NCBI GenBank assembly: GCA_027924585.1
Contig: BSBM01000068.1
Coordinates: forward strand, 12,931,501-12,995,500
Origin: Larix kaempferi
Lineage: Eukaryota > Streptophyta > Pinopsida > Pinales > Pinaceae
DNA: 64,000 bases
Direction of reading: 5' to 3'
Of the stretch, positions 22,632-35,081 are shown piece by piece (the first letter of the stretch is position 1; the number at the start of each line of letters is the position of its first letter). A program made the position numbers and the translations under genes. A model generated the notes under the pieces. That model had not been told where the DNA came from and did no database searches. It saw only the letters and a list, made by a program, of their open reading frames with translations.

Positions 22632-22876
22632 TTTTTGGTGTTTTTTTCTGAACTGTTGGGTTCAATCTCTATGTTTTTTGCTTATATGTAATTCTCATAT
22701 GTAGAGATGCTAGTAGCTATGGTACCTTTCAGGGGTTATGAGATCGATGCAGAGTTCATGTACTTTCTGTTTTGATGTTTCTCAAGCTACTTGATTCGGC
22801 TGCTGAATCTTGAACTTCATTGTACTATTTGATTCATTTTTGAATATCAATAGTAGTTTTTTTTCACTGGAAAAAA
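22632..22876 (+). other. LINE 3' UTR and A tail
   Basis: About 245 nt of non-coding sequence after the ORF2 stop, with a T run near 22855 and an A run at 22871-22878 adjoining the target duplication. Confidence 0.65.
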
Positions 22877-22889
22877 AATTGTTATACCT
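22877..22889. repeat. LINE target-site duplication, right copy
   Basis: Identical to 16279-16291. The first two A residues could belong to the LINE tail, so the duplication is 11 to 13 bp. Confidence 0.8.
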
Positions 22890-23396
22890 AAAAATGTATG
22901 AACTACTCATGATAACTTTCATAACTAAATTTCCTTGGTAGGTGACAAGATTCCCCCCTTGTTATCATATCCTAGAGATGATCACTAAGATAAAAATATT
23001 TTCCTAACATAGATGTTCGACTATATTGTAGTATTCCTTTTAAGCCCCCTTCCAAGAAGTATTATCATCATCTTTATTTGGGATACTTATATTGTGGTAC
23101 TTTATTACACATCTATGTGTGTAAGAGTGTTTGATTGTGAAACTAACTCTCAATGCTTTTCTTATAAGAACAATATCCACTCAACAAATTATCTTCAAAA
23201 GGACAAATTACCCTCATTTAAGAGTACAAACCATACGGGTATCTCCAAATGGTCATAATGTTTGACTAGTACTTAGTTATTATAACTGCGATACAATCTA
23301 TGTTATTATGTATAGGAAGGTGCCTTTATATATATAGGTATCTCTATTTATAAATAATCTTTTATCCAATAGATGGAATATATATAAATATATACC

Positions 23397-23430
<34 letters not shown>

Positions 23431-24461
23431 CTTCATCTTTGAGTATATCATGGAGATCATTTAACCGAACCAAGGTAATAAAGAAACGATCGCTTTGTCT
23501 AACTTAGATTATTTAATCATAGCTATCTTTACTCTAAAAGATAAGCCCTATAATTTTAATAGAATATTGCGGCAAGTAACCACTCTCCTCATCTAAGACG
23601 ACGATACTTATAATTTTAAGGTCAACTCGTAAACCACTTACCCTTCTTCAAGTGCTTGTGGCACTATGATGATGCTCCCATCTATCGTTAGATTCCGATG
23701 GCTACATGCCTATCACTTCTCCCTCCTGGTGGATTCAGTTTCCCGTCGTTCTGCTACGTCTCCATCTTTATCCTTTTATGTATACACTTTACCACTTAAT
23801 ATTTAAACCACAATACTTTCAAGGTTTATTGGTGGGTCCTTATCCCTGAGCTCCTCACCAGAAATCTAGTACAATATTTATTTACATTTACAACATAATA
23901 GGATATAAAAGAGAGGGATATCACACTATTCGACTTCTTAAAACTTTAGGAAACCTACTAATTGAAGAGAGCCCAGGTTATGGTGATCTATCTCCTTACC
24001 AAAGCTGGAAGCAATGCATCGACCGCACTGAATAATTCTTGGATGATGCGCAGTCCATGATCGCATTGGATTCCCATATTATTCGGTGGTTTCTGCATCA
24101 ACAGTTAGATGATATCCAAAGATGTCTCTCTTTGATACTGATCATCCACACCATATTAGTAACGGACATGACTGTGGGCATACTTTGATCACACCCAGGC
24201 CATAACGGATCTACCATACATGATTGAAGTGATTACAAAGAAGGCTCCCATCAAGGGATTTCACTCATTAAGCAAGCATTTTGGTCTCCTCCCTTCATAA
24301 AATATTAATCATACTATCGAAAGGTAGACAAGGTATTGTTATTCGGTCATTGGACCTGAGGTGACATTAATTCTAACACGTATGGATAAACTGGTAAGGT
24401 TGTAAGGAACAATAACTGAGAGATGTTAATCAGCTAATCCTTGGAAGATTGAATTGAAAAA
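22890..24461. other. Unassigned DNA with AT microsatellite
   Basis: Continues the DNA left of the LINE. Holds a (TA)n run at about 23397-23430 inside a longer AT-rich block (23320-23440). No coding region or recognisable element seen. Confidence 0.5.
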
Positions 24462-25142
24462 TGTTAAATTTATTTCACACCAAGATCTGATCAAGAAATT
24501 ACACACTCTCACAAAATATCTCACACAACTAGTCAAGAGCACAGAAAATTACTCACAATAGATACAAACTGTATTGCTCTCATGAATAATAATACATCAG
24601 CCCACCTTAGGAAATTAAATGGCTGTCAATATATAAGTTTACATTATATATTCGAATGGCTAAATATCCCATTTGAATCCTCACAAAAGCAGACTTACTA
24701 AAATAATGCAAATCCCCCCTAGGTGGCAAGTGTGTTCTCCAAGTCACAACAAAGGCTCATGATATTTTGATTTAGTGATCAAATAGTGATGCATGATGAA
24801 AAAAATGCCAAATCCCAAAAATGGAAGGAAGAAACATCATGGAGGATGAGTGGGCTAAAAAATAGTTTCCCTAGGCAACGAGCTTTTACCTTTCACCCAA
24901 AAAGTGGTAAAAAGCAGTAAAAGCAGCATGTGCGCCTCTCTAACTCAGAACAGTCTATAAATAGCCAGAATCTATTTATGGATGTCCAGAAATAGATTCT
25001 AGTGATTTTAGGAAACTTGTGGTCCACACAATGACTCATATGCCAACTATCTAGTCTAATACATAGTAATTAATCATGGAATGATTAATTGATCATACTA
25101 ATGTATTAATCTGAATAGATGAAGGATTTAATTATTCCAACA
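24462..25142 (-). repeat. copia-1 3' LTR (681 bp)
   Basis: On the minus strand it starts TGTTGGAATAATT and ends TTTAACA. A C-run polypurine complement abuts it at 25143. It aligns with the split 5' LTR at 28957-29274 and 41517-41899. Confidence 0.85.
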
Positions 25143-25150
25143 CCCCCCCA
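25143..25150 (-). other. copia-1 polypurine tract
   Basis: TGGGGGGG on the minus strand directly before the 3' LTR start, marking plus-strand priming. Confidence 0.7.
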
Positions 25151-25363
25151 TAAGTGTGACTTTATGTGCTAAAAATCAGAAATAAAAATACTAAGGGCCC
25201 AGTAGCTAGACATGGTCACCCTGTACAATACTGCCTGGTCCACAAAACAAGGAAAGAAGGAAAAACTCGTGGGAAAAACCTTCCCTAAAAAATGGACATC
25301 ATCAAAATTGAAAGATTGTTGATCAATCATTCACTCCAACACATGTTCAACCATCCCAAGCAT

Positions 25364-28300
25364 TTATCTCAGATAGCTGAAAGTCTTTTCAGTAAAATAT
25401 TTGGTGAAGATGTCTGCAGTTTGCTCACTTGTTGGGCAATACTGCAAATCAATGATCTTGTCATGCACTAAACCTCTAATGTCGTGCATATGGATCTCAA
25501 TATGCTTGGTCCTCTGTCTTTGTACTGGATCACTGGATACCATTATAGCACTCTGATTGTCACAAAAGATGACAGTAGGAGTACTAAAGGTAATCTCAAA
25601 CTCTGAAAGAACACCCTGCAACCACACACACTGAGTACCAACATTCATTGCTCCTCTGTACTCAGCCTCTACTGAAGATAGTGAAATTTCACTATGTTTC
25701 TTGCTAGACCAGCAAATAGGTCCACCTCCAAGCATGAATACAAATCTAGATGTCGATTTTTTGTCAAGGATATCACCAGCCCTATTTGAATCAATAAAGC
25801 CGAGAAGATCTAGGCTAGAATCTGCAGCATAGTGAATCCCATCAGTCTTCATTCCTTACACCTAATGAAAGATTATTTTTGCATCCCTCCAATGGAGCTC
25901 ATGTGGCTGCTCCATGTATCTTGATTCCACACTCACAGCATAAGCAAGATCAGATCGAGTGTGAGTCAAGTATAGCAAGCTGCCAACAAGCTGCCTATAC
26001 AAGGTGTTGTCAACCAAAGGTGTAGATTCTTCTTCAAGTTGAACTCCTGAAAGAAAAGGAGGATTTGAAGGCTTGCAATCAGCCATATTGAACTTCTTTA
26101 GCAAATTATATGCATATTTGGACTGAGATACCTTAGTCCCATTCTCTGTTTGTCAAATCTCAAACCCCAAAAACTGCTTAAGAATTCCCAAATCACTCGT
26201 GGAAAATGCTTGATGCAAAGCAGTCTGTAATGAAGCTATTTGATCAGTAGAGATACCTTTGATTAGTAAATCATCAATATACATCACTATAATCATTATT
26301 GAACCATCAATAAGCTTCATATAAACATTTGGATCAGATTTTCATCTAACATAAGATTGTGACAAGAGAAAGTTGTCCATTTTGGCATACCAAGCCTTGC
26401 ACTAGTTGCTTGCAAAGTATTAGCAGCCCATTTAGTCCTTGTTGGTGAATTATGTTTTGCAATAAAATGGTCCTCATCATTAGAAATATCAGAATCACAA
26501 AATTCAAGAGCAGCATCACTTACTTCTTCAGGTGGTGGTGAAGATGGTTCTCCAATTTCAACATTCTGAGAGGGCTATTCTTCGAATTGAACACTTCTTT
26601 CAATGAAGGATTTTTGAGTGGTCATGTTCAGCAAGTTATAGCCTTTGTATTCCTATGAATATCCAACAAAAATACAAGGTTGGATTTGGAGATGCATATC
26701 CCTCCTCTTCTCTAATGGAATTCCATCCCAAGCCTTAGAGCCAAAAATCTTGAAATGAGAAATAGCAGGTTTGTGCCCACTTCAAGCCTCAAAAGGAGTG
26801 ATTCCTTTGAGAGCTTTGTGTGGAACTCTATTATGAATATATGTGGCATAATTTATTGCCTCATCCCAAAGTCTTAGAGACAAAGACTTTGCCTCAAGCA
26901 TACATGTGGGCATCTCCTTAAGAGACATGTTCTTGCACTGAGCAACCCCATTCTGCTGAGGTGTATAAGGAGCTGTGTGTTGCATCTGAATGCCTGACGA
27001 GGCACAAAATTGTTGAAACTATGATTTGATGTACTCCCCACCATTATCATATCTAATAATCTTAATATGTTTACCAGACTAGTTCTCATCTGAGGCCTTG
27101 TAAAGCTTGAACAAACCAAAAACTTCATACTTTAACTTGATGAAATAAATCCAACAATACCTGGAAAAGTCATATATGAAGGTGAGGATGTATTTATCAT
27201 GGTTCAAGGACTCATGGGGGAATGGACCTGATATATCAATGTGAATAAGCTCCAGGGGTGCAAAGTTTTGCTCAGTTTTGGATCTCCCATACTTATGCTC
27301 AGGAGTTTTCCTAGGATGCAAGATTGACAAACACCTTTGGAAAATATGATATTGGGAATCCCTATGACCATTTATTTCTCATGAAGTTCGGAAAGGTATT
27401 TATATTTTACATGGCCAAATATTTCATGCCATAATTTGCTTGACTCATTGGCATGGGTTAAAAGAACAGAAGGTGAGGGGAATGGCACAAAATGAGAAAA
27501 CTTGTAGATTCTAGAGTTATGGTTAGCAATTACTAATGTAACAATTCGACCTGTTGACATTTCACATATCTCAACATAATTTGGGGTAAAGGTTACCTTC
27601 TTGGGTGTACCTGTGTGGGCCATCTGATTTACTCACAATAGGTTTGCAGCAATTCTAGGAACATACAGGACATTATTGAATGAACCAAATTCGAGATCTA
27701 TGCTACCTTTTCCTTTTATAGAGGTTTTAGAATTATCACCCAATACAATATTAGGACCACAGGAAGAGTCAAGTGAAGTAAAAAAATCACTTGTAGACAC
27801 CATGTGTCTTGAAGCTACAGAATCAATAATGAGTGAGGTAGGCTTGGATGTGCTTTCCATCAGTGCATGTACTCTCTCATTATCATCATAATTTTGTTCT
27901 CCATCCTTCCTCCTTGCGCTCTTGGGAAGAGGAATGTTGGCCTTCTCCAGTAGTAGAGCCATTTGATCAATGGTTTTCTTCATGCAGGAGCTTTCAGGAT
28001 GAAAGCCCCTGCTACAATAGGTACATTTTTCCTTCTCATTCTTCTGATTTGGATTCTTCTTTGAGTGGTAGGAATCTTCAGGAACTTTCTGCTTGCATTT
28101 CTTCTCACTGGTGGGCTTCTTGAAATTGCCCTTCTTCTTCCCTTTCGAACTCTTTGAATCTCCAACATTCAGACAATGGTATTTTGATGGATTTTTAATG
28201 GCTCCCATCAAGACTAGCTTTTCTTGTTCTTGTGTAAGTGACTCCATGAATTCTGAGAGAGTTGGACTCTTCTAGTTTCGAACTGCTTTCCTTGTGGCAT

Positions 28301-28784
28301 GAAAGGTTGAAACAAACACTAAGTAGTCTAGGGAAAGATTGGAGAGAATGGATAAGATTAGTTGCTCATCCTTTTCATCAATTCCACATTGCTTCAATTG
28401 TAGAATAAGTGACTTAAATTTAGAGAAGAAATCCTGAAGGTTATCAAAATTCTATGGACTCAATGAAACTAGTTCATTATCCAGTTGGTGGCCTCTTAAT
28501 TCATCTGTCTTGCTAAACAATTCTTGAAGCTTTATCCAAACTTCATTGGGAAAGGTAAGACCAATAAGATGGAATAAAATATACCTGAATGTAGTGAGAC
28601 ATAGAATACCATAGGATTCATCTCTTCGATCATGCCACTTTGATTTCTCAATTGCTGAAGTTGGCTCAGTCACAATTGCCATAGTCACCCTGTAGAGGCC
28701 TTTGCTCCTCAAAGTGATCTCCATATGCACTTTCTATTCAAAATAATTGAATGGAGTGAGGATTATTTGATGTGATTGATCCAT
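25364..28784 (-). pseudogene. copia-1 gag-pol, degraded, with internal RT deletion
   Basis: The reading starts at ATG 28784 (minus) by alignment with copia-2, and meets TAG within 20 codons. Pieces in order: gag; CCHC knuckle CTYCSRGFHPESSC near 28010; protease site IIDSVAS where family members have DSGAS; integrase HHCC and core fragments (about 27620-26780; PQQNGVAQCKN has lost the usual E-R-K context); a junction near 26400 where about 0.6 kb corresponding to the N-terminal half of RT is missing relative to copia-2; RT C-terminal part; and RNase H (25364-25852; SSVEAEYRG, CDNQSAIM, RTKHIEIHMHDIR). Many stops and frameshifts. It cannot encode a polyprotein. Confidence 0.85.
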
Positions 28785-28944
28785 GGTAGCTCTAAAATAA
28801 TTTTTAGACTGATTTGGGTGCATTCTTGGATGCTCGGTTGCGCCCTGTGGATAATGGAATGTGCCCTGTGGATGAATTACTGCACCCTCCTTGAGACTGG
28901 TTGGATCCTGCAAGACAATAGAAGGAGAAAGGAATATCTTGATA

Positions 28945-28956
28945 GATCTGATACCA
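28945..28956 (-). other. copia-1 primer-binding site
   Basis: TGGTATCAGATC on the minus strand immediately after the LTR end TTTCACA. tRNA-iMet type with one difference from TGGTATCAGAGC. Confidence 0.75.
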
Positions 28957-29274
28957 TGTGAAATTTAGTTCACACCAAGATATGATCAAGAAATTACACA
29001 CTATCACAAAAGATCTCATATAACTAGTCAAGAAAATAAAAAATTACTCACAATAGATACAAACTGTATTTCTCTCATGACTAATAATACATCAGCCCAC
29101 CTTAGTAAATTAAATGGCTATTAATATATAATTTTACATCATTTTTTCGAATGGCTAAAGATTCCATTTGAATCCTCACAAAAGTAGACTTACTAAAATA
29201 ATGCAAATCCCCCTTGGGTGGCAAGTGTGTTCTCCAAGTCACACGAAAGGCTCACTAATTTCCAATTTAGTGAT
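28957..29274 (-). repeat. copia-1 5' LTR, proximal half
   Basis: Aligns with 24462 onward; interrupted at 29274 by E1 and resumed at 41517. The last five bases, GTGAT (29270-29274), are the left E1 target duplication. Confidence 0.85.
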
Positions 29275-29649
29275 TGTTATAGGTCAAATCTGCACATCTC
29301 CGTCCCGTGATCACCTTTCCTTGTAGATCACACAAAAGGACACAAGGATTGAAGAGCATGATTGACTTAGATGACTTGTTGCCAAAAGTACACTTCTCAC
29401 CTGAGAATTTAATAGTTTCTTCTATTTTTGCCACTTGTACACCCCTCTCTGTACACAAGACCTACGTACTGTATGCTACTCTCCTCAAGGGAAACCAGCG
29501 TACACCTCCAAAAAAATTGTAAACGCATGTTATAAAGCATAAAGTTGCTTCCTGTACGTTGCTCTTGTTGTATGAAACCTGCGTACATCTTAAGATGAAA
29601 TCAAAAATATATTAATTTGACGAATTGGGATTAGTTGAAGTTGGTCCTG
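29275..29649 (+). repeat. E1 5' LTR fragment
   Basis: Collinear with 40476-40852 at roughly 92% identity by eye. Stops at GGTCCTG where E2 begins. Confidence 0.8.
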
Positions 29650-31664
29650 TGTAGTGCCGCTAGACTACTGTAGACATTGAGGGTGTAATGCCCACCTCGG
29701 TACCTTAACTGTTTAGAATAATGAGGTAATAGTTTTGAAATGAACTGACTAAGTAAAACATGAACCATTTGAATTTACTTTGAGAATGATTTACAATGAA
29801 AATGAAGAATAGTGTATATGCTCGACTGACTGAGACATGATGATAAATGATGAATAATTTGTATGCTCGACTGACTGAGATACTAGAATGCATGATGTAA
29901 ATATTTTATATAGTGCAGCGCTATTAATCTGCGCTTGAGTATGTGCAATGGTAGGTAAGATGATATACCGACTGACCCACAATGGAAATTTAGGGGTCGT
30001 AAGAACGGAAAGAACACATAGGGGTACGACGACTGACTTTCGACCCTGGATTAGCAATCCATGCACGAGTGAAGCCGTTTCAGCTCACCCAAGGAAGCGT
30101 ATGCCGTACGGGCAAGGCCATAATGATTTGGTCACGTATGATAAGTTGAGGAGCGTGCGATAAGGAGAGCCTTATCCCTCAACATCCCTTAGTCTCCAAG
30201 GAGCGTAGTTGAGAGATTGTGGTAACGGTTCCTGGTCGCTACGCAGTACTCCCCATAAGAAAGAAGAAATGAAACTATCAGAAGGGCCCACCGAAGAGGT
30301 ACCTAGACAAGAACGAGAGGAAGAAAATTAATCAATCGTATAAATGAAAATTTCACATAAGATTTAAGAAACACTTTATTTCATTTGTTCTATTTTATTA
30401 ATTTGAATAATTCTATTCAAGATTTTATTTTTAATTGATTTCGTTAAATTATTCATTTTAATTGATTTTATTAACTTGAAAAAGAATTGAAGAGATTGAT
30501 TTTATTCAATATTAAATTTGATTAATTATGCTGATTGAAAAAGACTAATAATAAGAGAATTATTTTTTATTCAAAGATTTTAATTTAATGGATTTATTCA
30601 AATTCTATTCCTCATTTCATTAATTAAATTTCTTATTTTTAATTAATTTTATTATTAAGAAAAAATATTATTTATTCAAAAGATTTTATAAAAAAAATTT
30701 TAAAATCATTCTATTAAAGATTCTATTGAAATAAGTCATTAATAAAAGAATTGTTTTTCTTTTATTATTAGTCAAGATTTTACTTTAATTAAATTTACTA
30801 TTCATTCAAATTATTTTATAAAGAGGAAATTTAAAATAGATTATACTTTTAATAAAAGGAATCATCTTTTAATTCAATCTTAATATTAGGAAAATAAAGA
30901 AAAGTAGAAAGCAATAAGTCTAACTAAAAGATTGTTAAGTAAACTAAATGAGAACCAAAAGAGAAGTAGAACTCTTCTACACCTAACTCCCACTGATCTA
31001 GGGATTTAGGTGCACATTAAAGACATTAAGAAGACACATGTGTTTGAGAATATTGGAAATTAAAATATTAAATTAAATTAAATATGTGCATGGACAGACA
31101 CATCGCACACAGGATTTTGCTATACAATGAGGGAGGAGAAGGAGAGAAGGACATCTCTTGCTTCCTAATGCTGGATGGTCATCATAATCTCGGATTATGT
31201 TATGATCCTTGGAGTTGGGATTAGCCGAAATGGGGATTGGGAGATCCTTTCAGGAGGCTAGCTTGTGTGTTCTTACAACCCCATTAGCTCAGGGGTTCGG
31301 GGTGAAGGAGAGTAGCCCCGATATGGTAGGGAGGTTAACCGAGGGGTCACTCGGTACTTCGTCAGGAAATTGGATTGGATCGTGCGGAAACCACTTCGAG
31401 GACTCCATCTATTCGCTGGACCAACCGTCGGAAACAGGTTTGAAGTATTTAGTTTATTTATTTTGCTAACTCTTGTGGTGGAATGAATAATTCTTGATAT
31501 ATAATTTTTATTTTTTGATATTCATGTACTACAATAAATTGAACTAGATCTGTGGCCTCTATATCTTCTTCTGAAAAATCATACTAGAAGTTCTGAAATT
31601 AATTATACTTATATTTTCAAATTCGTGGAAGTCTTTTGGGGAACCCGAAATGGGGGACTCTACA
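29650..31664 (+). repeat. E2 5' LTR (2015 bp)
   Basis: Starts TGTAGTGCCGC; after 34 bp a second LTR start, TGTAATGCCCACC (29684), begins the family-B body. Ends GGGGGACTCTACA, followed by the primer site. Short ORFs inside are also found in the partner LTR but show no known domain. Confidence 0.8.
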
Positions 31665-31666
31665 TT

Positions 31667-31678
31667 TGGTATCAGAAC
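31667..31678 (+). other. E2 primer-binding site
   Basis: TGGTATCAGAAC, 2 nt after the LTR end; tRNA-iMet type with a change near its 3' end. Confidence 0.7.
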
Positions 31679-32029
31679 CAGTCGAGCCTTGAGGGCACCG
31701 GACTCATATTAATCAGATGTTCTTCAGTGAATCGCCAACCAAGAATTGATCCGAATCAAACGGCATACCAATGCACTCATCTCGTCCAACTGATCGTCGG
31801 AATCAGGTTTGATCAATTAGTTTATTTTTCTAAGAATTCTTTTAATTGGGATAAGCTAATATGAATGAACACATTTTAACTATGAAATCTCTGCACGGTT
31901 ATTTGAAATTGAAATTTCTATGCAACTATGAAATCTCTATATGAAATTTCTGTGCAACTATTTTTAAATATGAAAACTATTTTTAAATATGAAATCTCTG
32001 CACGGTTTGTGCAACTGTTTTAGTTATGA

Positions 32030-32681
32030 CTCCTCTATAATGTGTGAAAATTTTCAAAGATTTATTCTTTTCACAGGTTCAAAGATTTGCTGGAAATCGT
32101 GTTTGATTATTATAGGAATTTTGCTGAGTTAATTTAAGAAAGCAAATTCGACCTCTGTGCTGTGTGAAATTTTGCAAAGATTTACTCTTTTCACAGGTTT
32201 AAAAATTCACTGGAAATCGTATTTTGGTTTATTTTAAGACTTCCTGCTCAGTTATTCAAGAATGTAACTGATCTCTGAACTGCGTTGTAATATTGCAAGG
32301 ATTCATATTATTTTTTTTATATCATCAGGTTTATATATTTAAGATAATCGTATTATGGATCATTATTACAATAATCTCTATTCAGTTATTTTGTGAATGC
32401 AAACTTGACCTCTGTATTGCGTTGTAATATAGAAAGGATTTATATAATTTTATATATATATCAGGTTTATATAATTGAGGGAAATTGTGCTTTGGTTTAT
32501 TATAAAACTTCCTTTCTAGTCATTTTGGGAACTCAAATTCTATCCCTGTACCTGTTGTAATTACTTCAAGCTGGATTTATATTTTTTTTTTGTGTCACAT
32601 ATTTTTCAGATTATACATTGACTGGAATCTGTATTATGGTTCATTATAAGATTTCATGTTTATGTATTTGTGAAAGCAAGC
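32030..32681 (+). repeat. Five degenerate tandem repeats of 120-145 bp in the E2 leader
   Basis: Copies begin near 32030, 32150, 32272, 32410 and 32538. Each runs through a CCTCTGTR start, a GTGAAATTTTGCAAAGATTT-like block, a CAGGTTTA block and an ATTTTGG...AAGACTTC block. They diverge strongly. A shorter repeat (GAAATCTCTGCACGGTT) occurs at about 31887 and 31991. Confidence 0.65.
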
Positions 32682-33088
32682 GTCCAGATCAAAAACTAGA
32701 TCTCATCCCGGGTTACCTATTTTATACAGTCCATGCGTCCGCTCCGACCTTATCTCCATATTCAACCTTGTCGAATAGCCACCTTGAGGATGCTTACACC
32801 CTGCGTGAAGTTCAATCTTTATCCCTGATCAACCCTGACGACTAAGTAAGGATTTTATCCACCGGGTAGGATCAATTCCAGTGCATAAGGTGAATACCTG
32901 CGTTGAATTAATCTTTTTGTTTTGTTTTCTTTTATGTTTGTTGTATATGCCTGAATTGAAACCATAGATCTTGGTTTCAGTTAATGCCTTGAAAGTTTAT
33001 ACCTTTTTCTTGTTCAAAAAATTGGTTTGACTTTGAATTCATATATGTCAATAGTATATAATTTTGTAGGAAAGTTTTTAGGCTTGAA

Positions 33089-33127
<39 letters not shown>

Positions 33128-34720
33128 GGTATATAATCGTAGGAAATTTTTGGCTTTAAATTCATATATGTGTATGGTATATATGATATATAATTTGTAG
33201 GAAGGTTTGGCTTTTGAATTTATGAATTTTTTTGATTGTTGGCGTTGGATTTGGATTCATGTATGTTCATGGTATATTATGTGTTAAGAAAGGGAAACAT
33301 AAATGTTTATTTTGTTGATATAATTATGTTAGAGTTATAAGTTTTAAGAATGGTTCACTATGTGTTAAGAAATGGAAACGTAATGTTTATTTTGTTGATA
33401 TAACTATGTTAGAAAAAGAAAAACTTATTTTATATATACATAATATCATACATAGTATACCTTGTGAAATCAGATGCAAATAATGTTGTAATTATTTATA
33501 TTTAGTTGGATGTCATTCCTTGTGAAAAGCGAAGGAATGCATATAGCCATCATGGGATGACAAGTGCATATACATATATATTTGGTGAATTTAATAATAA
33601 CGAGAAGTTGATAGATATTAACTGACAAGGCATCATGACGCTCTTATTGACGAGACTTTGACAAATTGTCAAGGAAGTGAAACAAACTTAATAATTTAAA
33701 AACGAGATATCTATGTCATGAGCACAAGGAGCTAAGCCCAATGAAACTGATTTTCTATCATGACAGTATTGAACAAAAAAGTACAGAAAATGGGCGTGAC
33801 CAGGACAACAGTAAAAGAAGAATTCTCAAATAGGAAAGTCCACCGAAGGGGCCAAACGAAGACGATTTTAGTAAAATGATGTATGAATATGATCAGCACA
33901 ATGAACTGAACGTAATACAATTAGTCGTAGGACATGGCCAAAACGTGACAAAAAGTGGAATAACCTTAGATATGGAACTGGAAGAGGTTAAGAAAACACT
34001 TAGCGTGATTAGATGAGTTTGTCGAAGTGGTCATGTGACAACGGAAATAATGAAATGAGGTAAGGATGTGATAATCTCATTGACTTGGACATGATGTTAC
34101 TAATGAAAGGACTAAGAGTTAAATTTCAAAATTTTCGACTAAATCACTAAACTTCGACGACTCGAATCCTATCTCTTTAAGAACCTACATTATTAAAAAC
34201 ATTTAGGGGTATTTGGAAGTAGTCTTATGGAATTTGGTTGTTGGTAGTTATTTGAGGGCCTCCCTTGATTTGTTAAAACCGTGATTATATCTTACTGAAT
34301 ATTTTATGATCGATGTTACCTTCCTGTCTTGAAGGTTGGATAACAAAATAAATTTGAAACCTTGCTTGGATTTGTTATGTTGATAAACTATTGGGTGGCT
34401 ATTGATGCAACACAACTTGTTGAAAATTTTGGACATCGTAAACCCTCGTGAACGAATAAGAGATATAGAAAATCCAGTTGGGACTAACAATTATGGAATG
34501 TATTATCGGATTGATATGAGACGAAGTTACAATTAAGTTCCTGAAGGTGTATTGTAACCATACTAGATGATATAGGAGCTAATGACTTTAACCACTTGTG
34601 CTTATAGCCATGATTATTGGAGAAAACTAGAATACAATGACATGAGGATGAGAATGGAAAGATAAAGCCTAGCGTCGAAAGTACTAGAATAAAAATTAAC
34701 TTCGGGTCGAAGTTCTATAC
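32682..34720 (+). other. E2 internal region, no coding capacity
   Basis: AT-rich sequence with a (TA)n run at about 33096-33121 and repeated phrases around 33060-33190 and 33250-33420. I recognise no gag, protease, RT or integrase. Element E2 would depend on proteins from another element. Confidence 0.5.
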
Positions 34721-34860
34721 AAGAGGGGGTGTATGTAATGCCCCTAGAATCACTATGGACCTTAAGGGCACCTGTCGAGTGACCCGACTAAACAAACTTT
34801 GATAAAGTGGTCTTTTATGTCTTAAATGATTAAGGAAAACCTGAAGATGTGAATGACGAC
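34721..34860 (+). other. Extra polypurine tract and LTR stub inside E2
   Basis: AAGAGGGGG (34721-34729) then an LTR start TGTAATGCCCC at 34734, about 125 bp of LTR (with the conserved GAGTGACCCGACT), then an abrupt switch to pol-end sequence at about 34860. Confidence 0.6.
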
Positions 34861-34947
34861 AATAATTGATAAATGAATTAAGGAATTAAATTATATGTGT
34901 GGAGTGGTATAATTGATTGATTGGTTCTTTCTTAATGATTAGTCTTG

Positions 34948-35046
34948 ATTGATCAAGTCAAAGTACAGTAGGATAGTTATAGTCCTAGCTCTGTGACTTG
35001 GGAGGATGCAACTGATATGCGTCATAGCTTTCCGCATTTATTCTAA
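34948..35046 (+). pseudogene. E2 chromodomain relic
   Basis: IDQVKVQ, a TAG stop, then SSVTWEDATDM and RHSFPHLF before TAA (35044-35046). Same C-terminal chromodomain as 10351-10449, with one extra nonsense change. Confidence 0.7.
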
Positions 35047-35068
35047 ACTTTGGAACGAAGTTCTAAAT

Positions 35069-35077
35069 AAGTAGGGG
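35069..35077 (+). other. E2 polypurine tract
   Basis: AAGTAGGGG, identical to 10476-10484, directly before the E2 3' LTR. Confidence 0.6.
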
Positions 35078-35081
35078 TGTA

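Larger units (their letters stand above)
16292..22876 (+). mobile_element. Full-length plant LINE (L1-type), degraded
   Basis: About 6.6 kb, bounded by 13-bp direct repeats AATTGTTATACCT (16279-16291 and 22877-22889) and ending in a short A run. ORF1 has a DUF4283-type domain plus CCHC knuckle. ORF2 has an endonuclease, RT, a zf-RVT-like Cys/His region and a C-terminal RNase H, the usual plant L1 layout. The 5' UTR is about 500 nt. The copy is inactive: ORF2 carries a TAG, a frameshift, a TGA, and a local duplication with a deletion. Confidence 0.85.

Noticed and set aside
23397-23430. AT dinucleotide run as an origin or regulatory site
   Set aside because: Simple microsatellite; similar runs occur at 33096-33121 and nothing else supports a function.
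31209-31469. 86-codon ORF in the E2 LTR, repeated at 36689-36949
   Set aside because: Same LTR copied twice; indels elsewhere in the LTR and no protein features. Not evidence for a gene.
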